Shown here: positions 12,655 through 27,305 of the stretch, in pieces
Numbering within the stretch: the stretch's first letter is position 1
Layout of the letters: every line of letters starts with the position of its first letter
Assembly (NCBI GenBank): GCA_947650365.1
Contig: OX393557.1
Span: 434,001 to 498,000, forward strand
DNA length: 64,000 nt
DNA from: Chamaelirium japonicum
Lineage: Eukaryota; Streptophyta; Magnoliopsida; Liliales; Melanthiaceae
Direction of reading: 5' to 3'
The notes under the pieces: generated by a model
The model's input: only the letters and a program-made list of their open reading frames with translations
Told to the model about the DNA's origin: nothing
Databases searched by the model: none
Program-made: the position numbers and the translations under genes

Positions 12655-15600
12655 TCGAATGTATCCTTTCTAATTCATTTGTACCATCCATTCTAATTCA
12701 TTCGTACGATCCATTCTAATTCATTCGTACGATCCATTCTAATTCATTCACACGATCCATTCTAATTCATTCGCACGATCCATTCTAATTCATTCATAAA
12801 ATCCATTCTAATTCTTTTGCACGAATGTACCCATTCTAATTCATTCGTACGATCCATTCTAATTCATTCGTACGATCCATTCTAATTCATTCGCACAATC
12901 CATTCTAATTCATTCACAATCATACGATCCATTCTAATTCATTCGCACGAATGTATCCTTTCTAATTCATTCGTACGATCCATTCTAATTCATTCGTACG
13001 ATCCATTCTAATTCATTCGCACAATCTATTCTAATTCATTCGAACGATCCATTCTAAGTCATTCGTACGATCCATTCTAATTCATTCGCACGATCCATTC
13101 TATTTCATTCGTACGATCCATTCTAATTCATTCGCACGAATGTATCCATTCCAATTCATTTGTACGATCCATTCTAATTCATTCGCACAATCTATTCTAA
13201 TTCATTCGTACGATCAATTCTAATTCATTCGCACGTATCCATTCTAATTCATTCATACGATCCATTCTATTTCATTCATACGATCCATTCTTACTCATTC
13301 GTACGATCCATTCTAATTCATTCATACGATCCATTCTAATTCATTCGCACGATCCATTCTAATTCATTCATACGATCCATTCTAATTTATTCGCACGATC
13401 CATTCTAATTCATTCGTACGATCCATTCTAATTCATTCGCACAATCTATTCTAATTCATTTGAACGATCCATTCTAATTCATTCGTACGATCCATTCTAA
13501 TTCATTCGTACGATCTATTCTATTTCATTTGTACAATCCATTCTTACTCAATCGTAAGATCCATTCTAATCCATTCGCACAATCTACTCTAATTCATTCG
13601 TACGATCCATTCTAATTCATTCGTACGATCCATTCTAATTCATTCGCACAATCTATTCTAATTCATTCGTACGATCAATTCTAATTCATTCGCACGTATC
13701 CATTCTAATTCATTCATACGATCCATTCTATTTCATTTGTACGATCCATTCTTACTCATTCGGACGATCCATTCTAATTCATTCGTATGATCCATTCTAA
13801 TTCATTCGTACGATCCATTCTAATTCATTCGCACGATCCATTCTAATTCATTCATACGATCCATTCTAATTTATTCGCACGATCTATTCTAATTCATTCG
13901 TACGATCCATTCTAATTCATTCGCACAATCAATTCTAATTCATTCGAACGATCCATTCTAATTCATTCGTACGATCTATTCTATTTCATTCGTACAATCC
14001 ATTCTTACTCAATCGTATGATCCATTCTAATCCATTCGCACGATCCATTCTAATTCATTCGCACGATCCATTCTAATTCATTCGCACGATCCATTCTAAT
14101 TCATTCGTACGATCCATTCTAATTCATTCTAATTCATTCGCACGATCCATTCGCATTCACTCAAACGATCCATTCTAATTCATTCATATGATCCATTCTA
14201 ATTCATTCATATGATCCATTCTAATTCATTCGCACGAATGTATCCATTCTATTTCATTCGTACGATCCATTCTAATTCATTCGCACGATCCATTCTAATT
14301 CATTCGTTCGATCCATTCTAATTCATTCATACGATCCATTCTAATTTATTCGCACGATCCATTCTAATTCATTCATACGATCCATTCTAATTCATTCATA
14401 TGATCCATTCTAATTCCTTCGTACGATCCATTCTATTTCATTCGTACGATCCATTCTAATTCATTCATACGATCCATTCTAATTCATTCATACGATCCAT
14501 TCTAATTCATTCGTATGATCTATTCTATTTCATTCGTACAATCCATTCTTACTCAATCGTATGATCCATTCTAATCCATTCGCACAATCTATTCTAATTC
14601 ATTCGTACGATCCATTCTATTTCATTCGTACGATCCATTCTAATTCATTCATATGATCCATTCTAATTCATTCGCACGAATGTATCCATTCTATTTCATT
14701 CGTACGATCCATTCTAATTCATTCGCATGATCCATTGTAATTCATTCGTACGATCCATTCTAATTCATTCATACGATCCATTCTAATTTATTCGCACGAT
14801 CCATTCTAATTCATTCATACGATCCATTCTAATTCATTCATATGATCCATTCTAATTCCTTCGTACGATCCATTCTAATTCATTCGTACGATCCATTCTA
14901 ATTCATTCGCACGATCCATTCTAATTCATTCATACGATCCATTCTAATTCATTCGTATGATATATTCTATTTCATTCGTACAATCCATTCTTACTCAATC
15001 GTATGATCCATTCTAATCCATTCGCACAATCTATTCTAATTCATTCGTACGATCCATTCTATTTCATTTGTACGATCCATTCTAATTCATTCATACAATC
15101 CATTCTAATTCATTCGTACGATCCATTCTAATTCATTCATACGATCCAATCTATTTTATTCGTACGATCCATTCTTACTCATTCGTGCGATCCATCTTAA
15201 TTCATTTGCACGAAGGTATCCATTCTAATTCATTCGTACTATCCATTCTAATTCCTTCGTACGATCCATTCTAATTCCTTCGTACGATCCATTCTAATTC
15301 ATTCGTACGATCAATTCTAATTCATTCGTACGATCCATTCTATTTCATTCATACGATCCATTTTAATTCATTCGTACGATCCATTCTAATTCATTCGCAC
15401 GATCCATTCTAATTCATTCGTACGATCCATTCTAATTCATTCGTACGATCCATTCTAATTCATTCGTACGATCCATTCTAATTCCTTCGTATGATCCATT
15501 CTAATTCATTCGTACGATTCATTCTAATTCAATCCATTCTAATTCATTCGTACGATCCATTCTTACTCATTCGTACGATCCATTCTAATTCATTCGCACG

Positions 15601-16087
15601 ATCCATTCGCATTCACTCAAACGATCCATTCTAATTCATTCATACAATCCATTCTAATTCTTTTGCATGAATGTATCCATTCTAATTCATTCGTACGATC
15701 CATTCTAATTCATTCGTATGATCTATTCTAATTCATTCGCATGATCCATTCTAATTCCTTCGTACGATCCATTTTAATTCATTCGCACGATCCATTCTTA
15801 TTCATTCATACGATCCATTCTAATTCATTCATACGATCCATTCTAATTTTTTCGTATGATCTATTCGAATTCCTTCGTACGATCCATTCTAATTCATTCA
15901 TACGATCTATTCTAATTCTTTAGCACGAATGTATCCATTCTAATTCATTCGTACGATCCATTCTAATTCCTTCGTACGATCCATATTCTAATTCATTCGT
16001 ACGATCCATTCTAATTTATTCGTACAATCCATTCTAATTCATTCGCACGAATGTATCCATTCTAATTCATTCGTACGATCCATTCTA
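12655..16087 (+). repeat. Forward satellite block, longest in window
   Basis: About 148 units. Four copies of the TACTCAATCGTA marker start near 13545, 14006, 14550 and 14992. The last two belong to a 442-bp tandem duplication. A stop-free 60-codon stretch at 15741-15923 follows the repeat and is not a gene. The block ends at CCATTCTACGAATTAG. Confidence 0.93.
14195..15078 (+). repeat. 442-bp tandem duplication within the forward array
   Basis: Copies are about 14195-14636 and 14637-15078. The 28-bp variant CGCACGAATG occurs at 14231 and 14673, and TACTCAATCG at 14550 and 14992, both 442 bp apart. 442 equals eighteen 23-bp units plus one 28-bp unit. The outer ends are approximate. Confidence 0.8.
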
Positions 16088-16799
16088 CGAATTAGAATGG
16101 ATCGTATGAATGAATTAGAATGGATCGTGCGAATAAATTAGAATGGATCGTATGAATGAATTAGAATAGATTGGGCGAATGAATTAGAATGGATCGTACG
16201 AATGAATTAGAATGGATACATTCGTGCGAATGAATTAGAATGGATCATACGAATGAATTAGAATGGATCATATGAATGAATTAGAATGGATCATACGAAT
16301 GAATTAGAATGGATACATTCATGCGAATGAATTAGAATGGATCATACGAATAAATTAGAATGGATTCATTCGTGCGAATGAATTAGAATGGATCGTACGA
16401 ATGAGTAAGAATGGATCGTACGAATGAATTAGAATGGATTGAATTAGAATGAATCGTACGAATGAATTAGAATGGATCGTACGAATGAATTAGAATGGAT
16501 CGTACGAATGAAATAGAATGGATCGTATGAATGAATTAGAATGGATCGTGCGAATGAATTAGAATGGATCGTACGAATGAATTAGAATAGATTGTGCGAA
16601 TGAATTAGAATGGATCGTGCGAATGAATTAGAATGGATCATACGAATGAATTAGAATAGATTGTGCGAATGAATTAGAATGGATCGTACGAATGAATTAG
16701 AATGGATCGTACGAATGAATTAGAATGGATCGTATGAATGAATTAGAATGGATCGTGCGAATGAATTAGAATGAATCGTACGAATGAAATAGAATGGAT
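16088..16799 (-). repeat. Reverse satellite block
   Basis: 28-bp GGATACATTC variants lie near 16204 and 16315, GGATTCATTCGTG near 16364, and one 15-bp unit near 16437. It ends at J4 (GGATTCGCACGAATGTATCC, 16796-16815). Confidence 0.92.
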
Positions 16800-17174
16800 T
16801 CGCACGAATGTATCCATTCTAATTCATTCGTACGATCCATTCTAATTCATTCGTACAATCCATTCTAATTCATTCGCACGATCCATTCTAATTCATTCAT
16901 ACGATCCATTCTATTTCATTTGTACGATCCATTCTTACTCATTCGTACAATCCATTCTTACTCATTCGTGCGATCCATTCTAATTCATTCGTACGACCCA
17001 TTCTAATTCATTCGTACGATCCATTCTAATTCATTCGTACGATCCATTCTAATTCATTCGCACGATCCATTCTAATTCATTCATACGATCCATTCTAATT
17101 CATTCATATGATCCACTCTAATTCATTCATACGATCCATTCTAATTCATTCGTACAATCCATTCTAATTCATTC
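16800..17174 (+). repeat. Forward satellite block
   Basis: About 16 F units after J4, with the rare CATTCGTGCGATCC form near 16975. It ends abruptly at CATTCGGATCGTGCG, where the TACGATCC half of the unit is missing. Confidence 0.91.
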
Positions 17175-19266
17175 GGATCGTGCGAATGAATTAGAATGGA
17201 TCTTACGAATGAATTAGAATGGAACGTATAGATTGTGCGAATGAATTAGAATGGATCGTACGAATGAATTAGAATGGATCATACGAATGAATTAGAATGG
17301 ATCGTACGAATGAGTAAGAATGGATCGTACGAATGAAATAGAATGGATCGTATGAATGAATTAGAATGGATACGTGCGAATGAATTAGAATTGATCGTAC
17401 GAATGAATTAGAATAGATTGTGCGAATGAATTAGAATGGATCATACGAATGAATTGGAATGGATACATTCGTGCGAATGAATTAGAATGGATCGTACGAA
17501 TGAAATAGAATGGATCGTGCGAATGAATGAGAATGGATCGTATTAATGAATTAGAGTGGATCATATGAATGAATTAGAATGGATCGTATGAATGAATTAG
17601 AATGGATCGTGTGAATGAATTAGAATGGATCGTACGAATGAATTAGAATGGGTCGTACGAATGAATTAGAATGGATCGTACGAATGAGTAAGAATGGATC
17701 GTACGAATGAAATAGAATTGATCGTATGAATGAATTAGAATGGATTGTGCGAATGAATTAGAATGGATTGTACGAATGAATTAGAATGGATCGTACGAAT
17801 GAATTAGAATGGATACATTCGTGCGAATGAATTAGAATGGATCATATGAATGAATTAGAATGGATAGTTTGAGTGAATGCGAATGGATCGTGCGAATGAA
17901 TTAGAATGGATCGTACGAATGAATTAGAATAGATTGTGCGAATGAATTAGAATGGATCGTACGAATGAATTAGATTGGATCGTATGAATGAATTAGAATG
18001 GATCGTACGAATGAGTAAGAATGGATTGAATTAGAATGAATTAGAATGGATACATTCGTGCAGAAGAATTAGAATGGATTGTACGAATGAAATAGAATAG
18101 ATCGTACGAATGAATTAGAATGGATCATGCTAATGAATTAGAATAGATCGTACGAATGAATTAGAATAGATTGTGCGAATGAATTAGAATGGATCGTACG
18201 AATGAATCGGAATGGATACATTCGTGCGAATGAATTAGAATGGATCGTATGAATGAATTAGAGTGGATACATTCGTACAAATGAATTAGAATGGATCGTA
18301 CGAATGAATTAGAATGGATCGTATGAATGAATTAGAATGGATCATATGAATGAATTAGAATGGATCGTATGAATGAATTAGAATGGATCGTATGAATGAA
18401 TTAGAATGGATCGTGCGAATGAATTAGAATGGATCGTGCGAATGAATTAGAATGGATCGTACGAATGAATTAGAATGGATTGAATTAGAATGAATCGTAC
18501 GAATGAATTAGAATGGATCGTATGAATGAAATAGAATGGATCGTACGAATGAATTGGAATGGATACATTCTTGCGAATGAATTAGAATGGATCATATGAA
18601 TGAATTATAGTGGATCGTTTGAATGAATTAGAATGGATCGTACTTATGAATTAGAATGGGTCATACGAATTAAATAGAATGGATCGTACGAAGGAATTAG
18701 AAAGGATCGTACAAACGAATTAGAATGGATCGTATGAATGAAATAGAATAGATCGTACGAATGAATTAGACTGGATCGTATGAATGAATTAGATTGGATC
18801 GTATAAATGAATTAGAATGGATCATGCAAATGAATTAGAATGGATCGTGCGAATGAATTAGAATGGATCGTACGAATAAATTAGAATGGGTCGTACGAAT
18901 GAATTAGAATGGATCGTACGAATGAGTAAGAATGGATCGTACAAATGAGTAAGAATGGATCGTATGAATGAATTAGAATGGATCGTACGAATGAATTAGA
19001 ATGGATACGAATGGATCGTACGAATGAGTAAGAATGGATTGTATGAATGAAATAGAATAGATCGTATGAATGAATTAGAATGGATCGTATGAATGAATTA
19101 GAATCGATCGTACGAATGTGTAAGAATGGATCGTACGAATGAATTAGAATGGATTGAATTAGAATGAATCGTACGAATGAATTAGAATGGATCGTACGAA
19201 TGAATTAGAATGGATCGTGCGAATGAATTAGAATGGGTCGTACGAATGAATTAGAATGGATACACG
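17175..19266 (-). repeat. Reverse satellite block
   Basis: About 91 units. A unit breaks off at GGAACGTATAGATTGTG near 17221. 15-bp units lie near 18026, 18478 and 19151. It ends at J1' (GGATACACGATCCAGATCC, 19258-19276). Confidence 0.93.
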
Positions 19267-20516
19267 ATCCAGATCCATTCTAATTCATTCGCACAATCTA
19301 TTCTAATTCATTCGTAGGATCCATTCTAATTCATTACTACGATCCATTCTAATTCATTCATACGATCCATTCTAATTCATTCGTACGATCCATTTTAATT
19401 CATTCGCACGATCCATTCTAATTCATTCATACGATCCATTCTAATTCATTCGTATGTATCCATTCTAATTCATTTATACGATCCATTCTAATTCTACGAT
19501 CCATTCTTACTCATTCGTATTATCCATTTTAATTCATTCACACGAATGTATCAACTCTAATTCATTCGTATGATCCATTCTAATTCATTCGCACGAATGT
19601 ATCCATTCTAATTCATTCGTACGATCCATTCTAATTCATTCGTACGATCCATTCTATTTCATTCGTACGATCCATTCTAATTCATTCGTACAATCTATTC
19701 TAATTCATTCGTATGATCCATTCTAATTGAATCCATTCTAATTCATTCGTACGATCCATTCTAATTCATTCGTACGATTCATTCTAATTCAATCCATTCT
19801 AATTCATTCGTATGATCCATTCTTACTCATTCGTACGATCCATTCTAATTCATTCGCACGAATGAATCCATTCTAATTCATTCGTATGATCCATTCTAAT
19901 TCATTCGCACGAATGTATCCATTCTAATTCATTCGTACGATCCATTCTAATTCATTTATACGAATGTATCCACTCTAATTCATTCATACGATCCATTCTA
20001 ATTCATTCGCACGAATGTATCCATTCCAATTCATTCGTACGATCCATTCTAATTCATTCGCACAATCTATTCTAATTCATTCGTACGATCAATTCTAATT
20101 CCTTCGTACGATCCATTCTAATTCATTCGTATGATCCATTCTAATTAATTCGTATGATCCATTCTAATTCATTCGCACGATCCATTCTAATTCATTCATA
20201 CGATCCAATCTAATTCATTCATACTATCCATTCTAATTCATTCGCACGAATGTATCCATTCTAATTCATTCGCACGATCCATTCTAATTCATTCATACAA
20301 TCCATTCTAATTCCTTTGCACGAATGTATCCATTCTAATTCATTCGTACGATCCATTCTAATTCATTCGTATGATCTATTCTAATTCATTCGCATGATCC
20401 ATTATAATTCATTCATACGATCCAATCTAATTCATTCGTACGATCCATTCTAATTCATTCGCACGAATGTATCAACTCTAATTCATTCGTACGATCCATT
20501 CTAATTCATTCATACA
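19267..20516 (+). repeat. Forward satellite block
   Basis: After J1' come the linked variants CGCACAATC, CGTAGGATCC and ATTACTACG, as after J1' at 40.7, 41.4, 44.6 and 47.5 kb. A truncated unit AATTCTACGATCC is near 19489. It ends at J5 (TACATGTA 20513-20520). Confidence 0.93.
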
Positions 20517-20907
20517 TGTACGAATGAATTAGAATGGATACATTCGTGCGAATGAATTAGAATGGATCGTATGAATGAATTAGATTGGATCGTATGCATG
20601 AATTAGAATGGATCGTGCGAATAAATTAGAATGGATCGTACAAATGAATTAGAATGGATCGAACGAATGAATTAGAATGGATCGTACGAATGAGAAAGAA
20701 TGGATCGTACGAATGAATTAGAATGGATCGTACGAATGAATTAGAATGGATACATTCGTGCGAATGAATTAGAATGGATCATATGAATGAATTAGAATGA
20801 ATCGTTTGAGTGAATGCAAATGGATCGTGCGAATGAATTAGAATGGATTGTACGAATGAATTAGAATGGATCGTACGAATGAATTAGAATGGATACATAA
20901 GTGCGAA
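20517..20907 (-). repeat. Reverse satellite block between J5 and J4'
   Basis: About 17 units with the GTATGCATG variant near 20593 and a TTTGAGTGAATGC subtype near 20804. The same J5-R-J4' cassette recurs at 56.2-56.5 kb, and J5 with a longer R block recurs at 60.7-62.1 kb. Confidence 0.92.
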
Positions 20908-21233
20908 TCCATTCTATTTCATTCGTACGATCCATTCTAATTCATTCGCACGATCCATTCTAATTCATTCATACGATCCATTCTAATTCATTTGTACGAT
21001 CCATTCTAATTCATTCGTACGATCCATTCTAATTCATTCGCACAATCTATTCTAATTCATTCGTACGATCTATTCTAATTCATTCGTACAATCCATTCTA
21101 ATTCATTCATACGATCCATTCTAATTCATTCGTACGATCCATTCTAATTCATTCACACGATCCATTCTAATTCATTCATACGATCCATTCTAATTCATTC
21201 GCACGAATGTATCCATTCTAATTTATTCGTACA
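20908..21233 (+). repeat. Forward satellite block between J4' and J5
   Basis: About 14 units, opening with CCATTCTATTTCATTCG as after the other J4' sites. It ends at the J5 palindrome TACATGTA (21230-21237). Confidence 0.91.
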
Positions 21234-22808
21234 TGTATGAATGAATTAGAATGGATCGTATGAATGAATTAGAGTTGATACATTCGTGCGATTGAATTAG
21301 AATGGATCGTACGAATGAATTAGAATGGATCGTACGAATGAATTAGAATGGATACATTCGTGCGAATGGATTAGAATGGATTGTATGAATGAATCAGAAT
21401 GGATCGTGCGAATGAATTAGAATGGATCGTATGAATGAATTAGAATGGATCATATGAATGAAATAGAATGGATCGTACGAATGAATTAGAATGGATCGTG
21501 CGAATGAATTAGAATGGATCGTGCGAATGAGTAAGAATAGATCGTACGAATGAAATAGAATGGATCGTATGAATGAATTAGATTGGATCGTATTAATGAA
21601 TTAGAATGGATCGTACGAATGAATTAGAATAGATCGTACGAATGAATTAGAATGGATACGAATGGATCGTATGAATGAATTAGAATGGATCGTACGAATG
21701 TATTAGAATGGATCGTACGAATGAATTAGAATGGATTGAATTAGAATGAATCGTACGAATGAATTAGAATGAATCATACCGTACGAATGAATTAGAATGG
21801 ATCATATGAATGAATTAGAATGGATCGTATGAATGAATTAGAATGGATCGTACGAATGAATTAGAATGGATCGTATGAATGAATTAGAATGGATCGTGCG
21901 AATGAATTAGAATGGATCGTGCGAATGAATTAGAATGGATCGTACGAATGAATTAGAATGGATCGTATGAATGAATTAGATTGGATCGTATTAATGAATT
22001 AGAATAGATCGTACGAATGAATTAGAATAGATCGTACGAATGAATTAGAATGGATACGAATGGATCGTACGAATGAGTAAGAATGGATCGTACGAATGAA
22101 ATAGAATGGATTGTACGAATGAATTAGAATAGATACATTCGTGCGAATGAATTAGGATGGATCGTATGAATGAATTAGAATGGATCGTACGAATGAATTA
22201 GAATGGATACATTCGTGCGAATGAATTAGAATGGATCGTATGAATGAATTAGAATCGATCGTACGAATGAATTAGAATGGATCATGCGAATGAATTAGAA
22301 TGGATCGTTCGAATGAATTAGAATGGATCGTATGAATGAAATAGAATGGATCATACGAATGAATTAGAATGGATCGTGCGAATGAATTAGAATGGATCGT
22401 ACGAATGAATTAGAATGGATCGTACGAAGGAATTAGAATGGATAGTACGAATGAATTAGAATGGATACCTTCGTGCAAATGAAATAGAATGGATCGTACG
22501 AATGAATTAGATTAGATTGTGCGAATGGATTAGAATGGATCATACGATTGAGTAAGAATGGATTGTACGAATGAAATAGAATAGATCGTACGAATGAATT
22601 AGAATGGATCGTACGAATGAATTAGAATGGATCGTTCTAATGAATTAGAATAGATTGTGCGAATGAATTAGAATGGATCGTACGAATGAATTAGAATGGA
22701 TCGTGCGAATAAATTATAATGGATCGTATGAATGAATTAGAATGGATCGTGCGAATGAATTAGAATATGGATCGTACGAAGGAATTAGAATGGATCGTAC
22801 GAATGAAT
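21234..22808 (-). repeat. Reverse satellite block, second of three related copies
   Basis: Markers GGATACGAAT (22052), ATTAGGATGG (22151) and GGATACCTTCG (22463) keep the order of the block at 3.3-4.4 kb, offset 18453 then 18430 bp (one unit lost). J3 reads GAATTTGAATGTATCC here. Confidence 0.93.
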
Positions 22809-23190
22809 TTGAATGTATCCTTTCTAATTCATTCGTACGATCCATTCTAATTCCTTCGTACGATCCATTCTAATTCATTCGCACGATCCATTCTAATTCA
22901 TTCGCACGATCCATTCTAATTCATTCGTACGATCCAATCTAATTCATTCGTACGATCCATTCTAATTCATTCGCACAATCCATTCTAATTCATTTGTACG
23001 ATCCATTCTAATTCATTCGCACGATCCATTCTAATTCATTCATATGATCCATTCTATTTCATTCGTACGATCCATTCTTAATCATTCGTACGATCCATTC
23101 TAATTCATTTGCACGAAGGTATCCATTCTAATTCATTCGTACTATCCATTCTAATTCCTTCGTACGATCCATTCTAATTCCTTCGTACGA
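21798..23190. repeat. Dispersed direct copy of 3345-4760 (R-J3-F module)
   Basis: The R arm, J3 and F arm all correspond: offset 18453 bp at 22052 and 22151, then 18430 bp at 22463, at J3 and at GAAGG 23111. The single change is one 23-bp unit. The R arm alone recurs at ~50.85-51.75 kb. Confidence 0.85.
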
Positions 23191-23329
23191 TCCATTCTAA
23201 TTCATTCGTACGATCCATTCTAATTCATTCGTACGATCCATTCAAATTCCTTCGTATGATCCATTCTAATTCATTCGTACGGTATGATTCATTCTAATTC
23301 ATTCGTACGATTCATTCTAATTCCTTCAT
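22809..23329 (+). repeat. Forward satellite block
   Basis: The F side of J3. The GAAGGTATCC variant starting 23111 is 18430 bp from its counterpart at 4681. A GGTATGATTC variant lies near 23281. It ends at CTTCATACGAATGAA. Confidence 0.92.
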
Positions 23330-23430
23330 ACGAATGAATTAGAATGGATCGTACGAATGAATTAGAATGGATCGTACGAATGAATTAGATTGGATCGTAC
23401 GAAGGAATTAGAATGGATCGTACGAATGAA
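23330..23430 (-). repeat. Short reverse block
   Basis: About four R units ending in J3 (GAATTC 23428-23433). It makes a second R-J3-F arrangement 620 bp after the previous one, so the J3 module is locally duplicated. Confidence 0.91.
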
Positions 23431-25493
23431 TTCGAATGTATCCTTTCTAATTCATTCGTACGATCCATTCTAATTCCTTCGTACGATCCATTCTAATTCA
23501 TTCGTACGATTCATTCTAATTCATTCGCACGATCCATTCTAATTCATTCATACGATCCAATCTCATTCATTCGTACGATCCATTCTAATTCATTCGTACG
23601 ATCCATTCTAATTCATTCGCACGATCCATTCTAATTCATTCATACGATCCATTCTATTTCATTCGTACGATCCATTCTTAATTATTCGTACGATCCATTC
23701 TAATTCATTTGCACGAAGGTATCCATTCTAATTCATTCGTACTATCCATTCTAATTCCTTCGTACGATCCATTCTAATTCCTTCGTACGATCCATTCTAA
23801 TTCCTTCGTACGATCCATTCTAATTCATTCATACGATCCATTCTAATTCCTTCGTATGATCCATTCTAATTCATTCGTACGGTATGATTCATTCTAATTC
23901 ATTCGTACGATTCATTCTAATTCAATCCATTCTAATTCATTCGTATCATCCATTCTAATTCATTCGTACGATCCATTCTAATTCATTCGTACGATTCATT
24001 CTAATTCAATCCATTCTAATTCATTCGTACGATCCATTCTTACTCATTCGTACGATCCATTCTAATTCATTCGCACGAATGAATCCATTCTAATTCATTC
24101 GTATGATCCATTCTAATTTATTCGCATGAATGTATCCATTCTAATTCATTCGTACGATCCATTCTATCTCATTCGTACAATCCATTCTATTTCATTCGTA
24201 GGATCCATTCTAATTCATTCGCACGATCCATTCTAATTCATTCGCATGATCCATTCTAATTCATTCGTACGATCGATTCTAATTCATTCATACGATCCAT
24301 TCTAATTCATTCGCACGAATGTATCCATTCTAATTCATTCGTACGATCCATTCTAATTCATTCGCACAATCTATTCTAATTCATTCATACGATCCATTCT
24401 AATTTATTCGCACGATCCATTCTAATTCCTTCGTATGATCCATTCTAATTCATTCGTACGGTATGATTCATTCTAATTCATTTGTACGATTCATTCTAAT
24501 TCAATCCATTCTAATTCATTCGTACGATCCATTCTAATTCATTCATACGATCCATTCTAATTCATTCGTACGATCCATTCTAATTCATTCATACGATTCA
24601 TTCTAATTCAATCCATTCTAATTCATTCGTATGATCCATTCTTACTCATTCGTACGATCCATTCTAATTCATTCGCAAGAATGAATCCATTCTAATTCAT
24701 TCGCATGATCCATTCTAATTCATTCGCATGAATGTATCCATTCTAATTCATTCGTACGATCCATTCTATCTCATTCGTACAATCCATTCTATTTCATTCG
24801 TACGATCCATTCTAATTCATTCGCACGATCCATTCTAATTCATTCGCATGATCCATTCTAATTTATTCGCATGAATGTATAGATTCTAATTCATTCGTAC
24901 GATCCATTCTATCTCATTCGTACAATCCATTCTATTTCATTCGTACGATCCATTCTAATTCATTTGTATGATCCATTCTAATTCATTCGCATGAATGTAT
25001 CCATTCTAATTCATTCGTACGATCCATTCTATCTCTTTCGTACGATCTATTCTAATTCATTCGCACGAATATATCCTTTCTAATTCATTCGTACGATCCA
25101 TTCTAATTCATTCGCCCAATCTATTCTAATTCATTAGTACGATCCATTCTAATTCATTCGTACGATCCATTCTAATTCATTAGCACGATCCAAATTCATT
25201 TATCCGTACGATCTATTCTATTTCATTCGTACGATCCATTCTTATCGTACGATCCATTCTAATTCAATCCATTCTAATTCATTCGTACGATCCAATCTAA
25301 TTCATTCATACGATCCATTCTAATTCATTCGTACGATTCATTCTAATTCAATCCATTCTAATTCATTCGTACGATCCATTCTAATTCATTCGTACGATCC
25401 ATTCTAATTCATTCGCACAATCTATTCTAATTTATTCATACGATCTATTCTATTTCTTTCGTACAATCCATTCTTACTCAATCGTATGATCCA
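23431..25493 (+). repeat. Forward satellite block
   Basis: About 90 units. The order GGTATGATTC (24459), GAATATATCCTTTC (25066), ATTTATCCG (25199) recurs at 52.5-53.2 and 58.6-59.3 kb. CCATTCTATCTCATTCG units are frequent. It ends at J6, CCATGG 25491-25496. Confidence 0.93.
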
Positions 25494-27305
25494 TGGATCG
25501 TACGAATGAGTAAGAATGGATCGTACGAATGAATTAGAATGGATTGAATTAGAATGAATCGTACGAATGAATTAGAATGGATCGTACGAATGAATTAGAA
25601 TGGATCGTACGAATGAATTAGAATGGATTGAATTAGAATGGATCGTACGATAAGAATGGATCGTACGAATGAAATAGAATAGATCGTACGGATAAATGAA
25701 TTTGGATCGTGCTAATGAATTAGAATGGATCGTACGAATGAATTAGAATGGATCGTACTAATGAATTAGAATAGATTGTGCGAATGAATTAGAATGGATC
25801 GTACGAATGAATTAGAAAGGATATATTCATGCGAATGAATTAGAATAGATCGTACGAATGAGATAGAATGGATCGTACGAATGAATTTGAATGGATACAT
25901 TCATGCGAATGAATGAGAATGGATCATACGAATGAATTAGAATGGATCGTACGAATGAAATAGAATGGATTGTACGAATGAGATAGAATGGATCGTACGA
26001 ATGAATTAGAATGGATACATTCATACGAATGAATTAGAATGGATCATGCGAATGAATTAGAATGGTTCGTTCGAATGAAATAGAATGGATTGTACGAATG
26101 AGATAGAATGGATCGTACGAATGAATTAGAATGGATACATTCATGCGAATGAATTAGAATGGATCATACGAATGAATTAGAATGGATTCATTTGTGCGAA
26201 TGAATTAGAATGGATCGTATGAATGAGTAAGAATGGATAGTACGAATGAATTAGAATGGAATGAATTAGAATGAATCGTACGAATGAATTAGAATGGATC
26301 GTACGAATGAATTAGAATGGATCGTACGAATGAATTAGAATGGATTGATATAGAATGAATCGTACGAATGAATTAGAATGAATTATACCATACGAATGAA
26401 TTAGAATGGATCATACGAAGGAATTAGAATGGATCGTGCGAATAAATTAGAATGGGTCGTATGAATGAATTAGAATAGATTGTGCGAATGAATTAGAATG
26501 GATCGTACGAATGAATTAGAATGGATACATTCGTACGAATGAATTAGAATGGATCGTATGAATGAATTAGAATCGATCGTTCGAATGAATTAGAATGGAT
26601 CATGCGAATGAATTAGAATGGATCGTGCGAATGAATTAGAATGGATAGTACGAATGAAATAGAATGGATTGTACGAATGAGATAGAATGGATCGTACGAA
26701 TGAATTAGAATGGATACATTCATGCGAATGAATTAGAATGGATCATACGAATGAATTAGAATGGATTCATTCGTGCGGATGAATTAGAATGGATCGTACG
26801 AATGAGTAAGAATGGATCGTACGAATGAATTAGAATGGATTGAATTAGAATGAATCGTACGAATAAATTAGAATGGATCGTACGAATGAATTAGAATGGA
26901 TCGTACGAATGAATTAGAATGGATCGTACGAAGGAATTAGAATGGATCGTACGAAGGAATTAGAATGGATAGTACGAATGAATTAGAATGATACCTTCGT
27001 GCAAATGAATTAGAATGGATCGTACGAATGAGTAAGAATGGATCGTACGAATGAAATAGAATGGATCGTATGAAAGAATTAGAATGGATCGTGCGAATGA
27101 ATTAGAATGGATCGTACGAATGAATTAGAATAGATTGTGCGAATGAATTAGAATGGATCATACGAATGAATTAGATTGGATCGTACGAATGAATTAGAAT
27201 GGATCGTGCGAATGAATTAGAATGGATCGTACGAATGAATTAGAATGGATCGTACGAAGGAATTAGAATGGATCGTACGAATGAATTAGAAAGGATACAT
27301 TCGAA
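25494..27305 (-). repeat. Reverse satellite block
   Basis: About 79 units. It begins GGATCGTACGAATGAG after J6. The GATAGAATGG subtype recurs near 25861, 25981 and 26101, tracking a 120-bp local repeat. A stop-free frame at 25827-26024 on this strand is repeat-derived. It ends at J3' (GAATTC 27303-27308). Confidence 0.93.
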
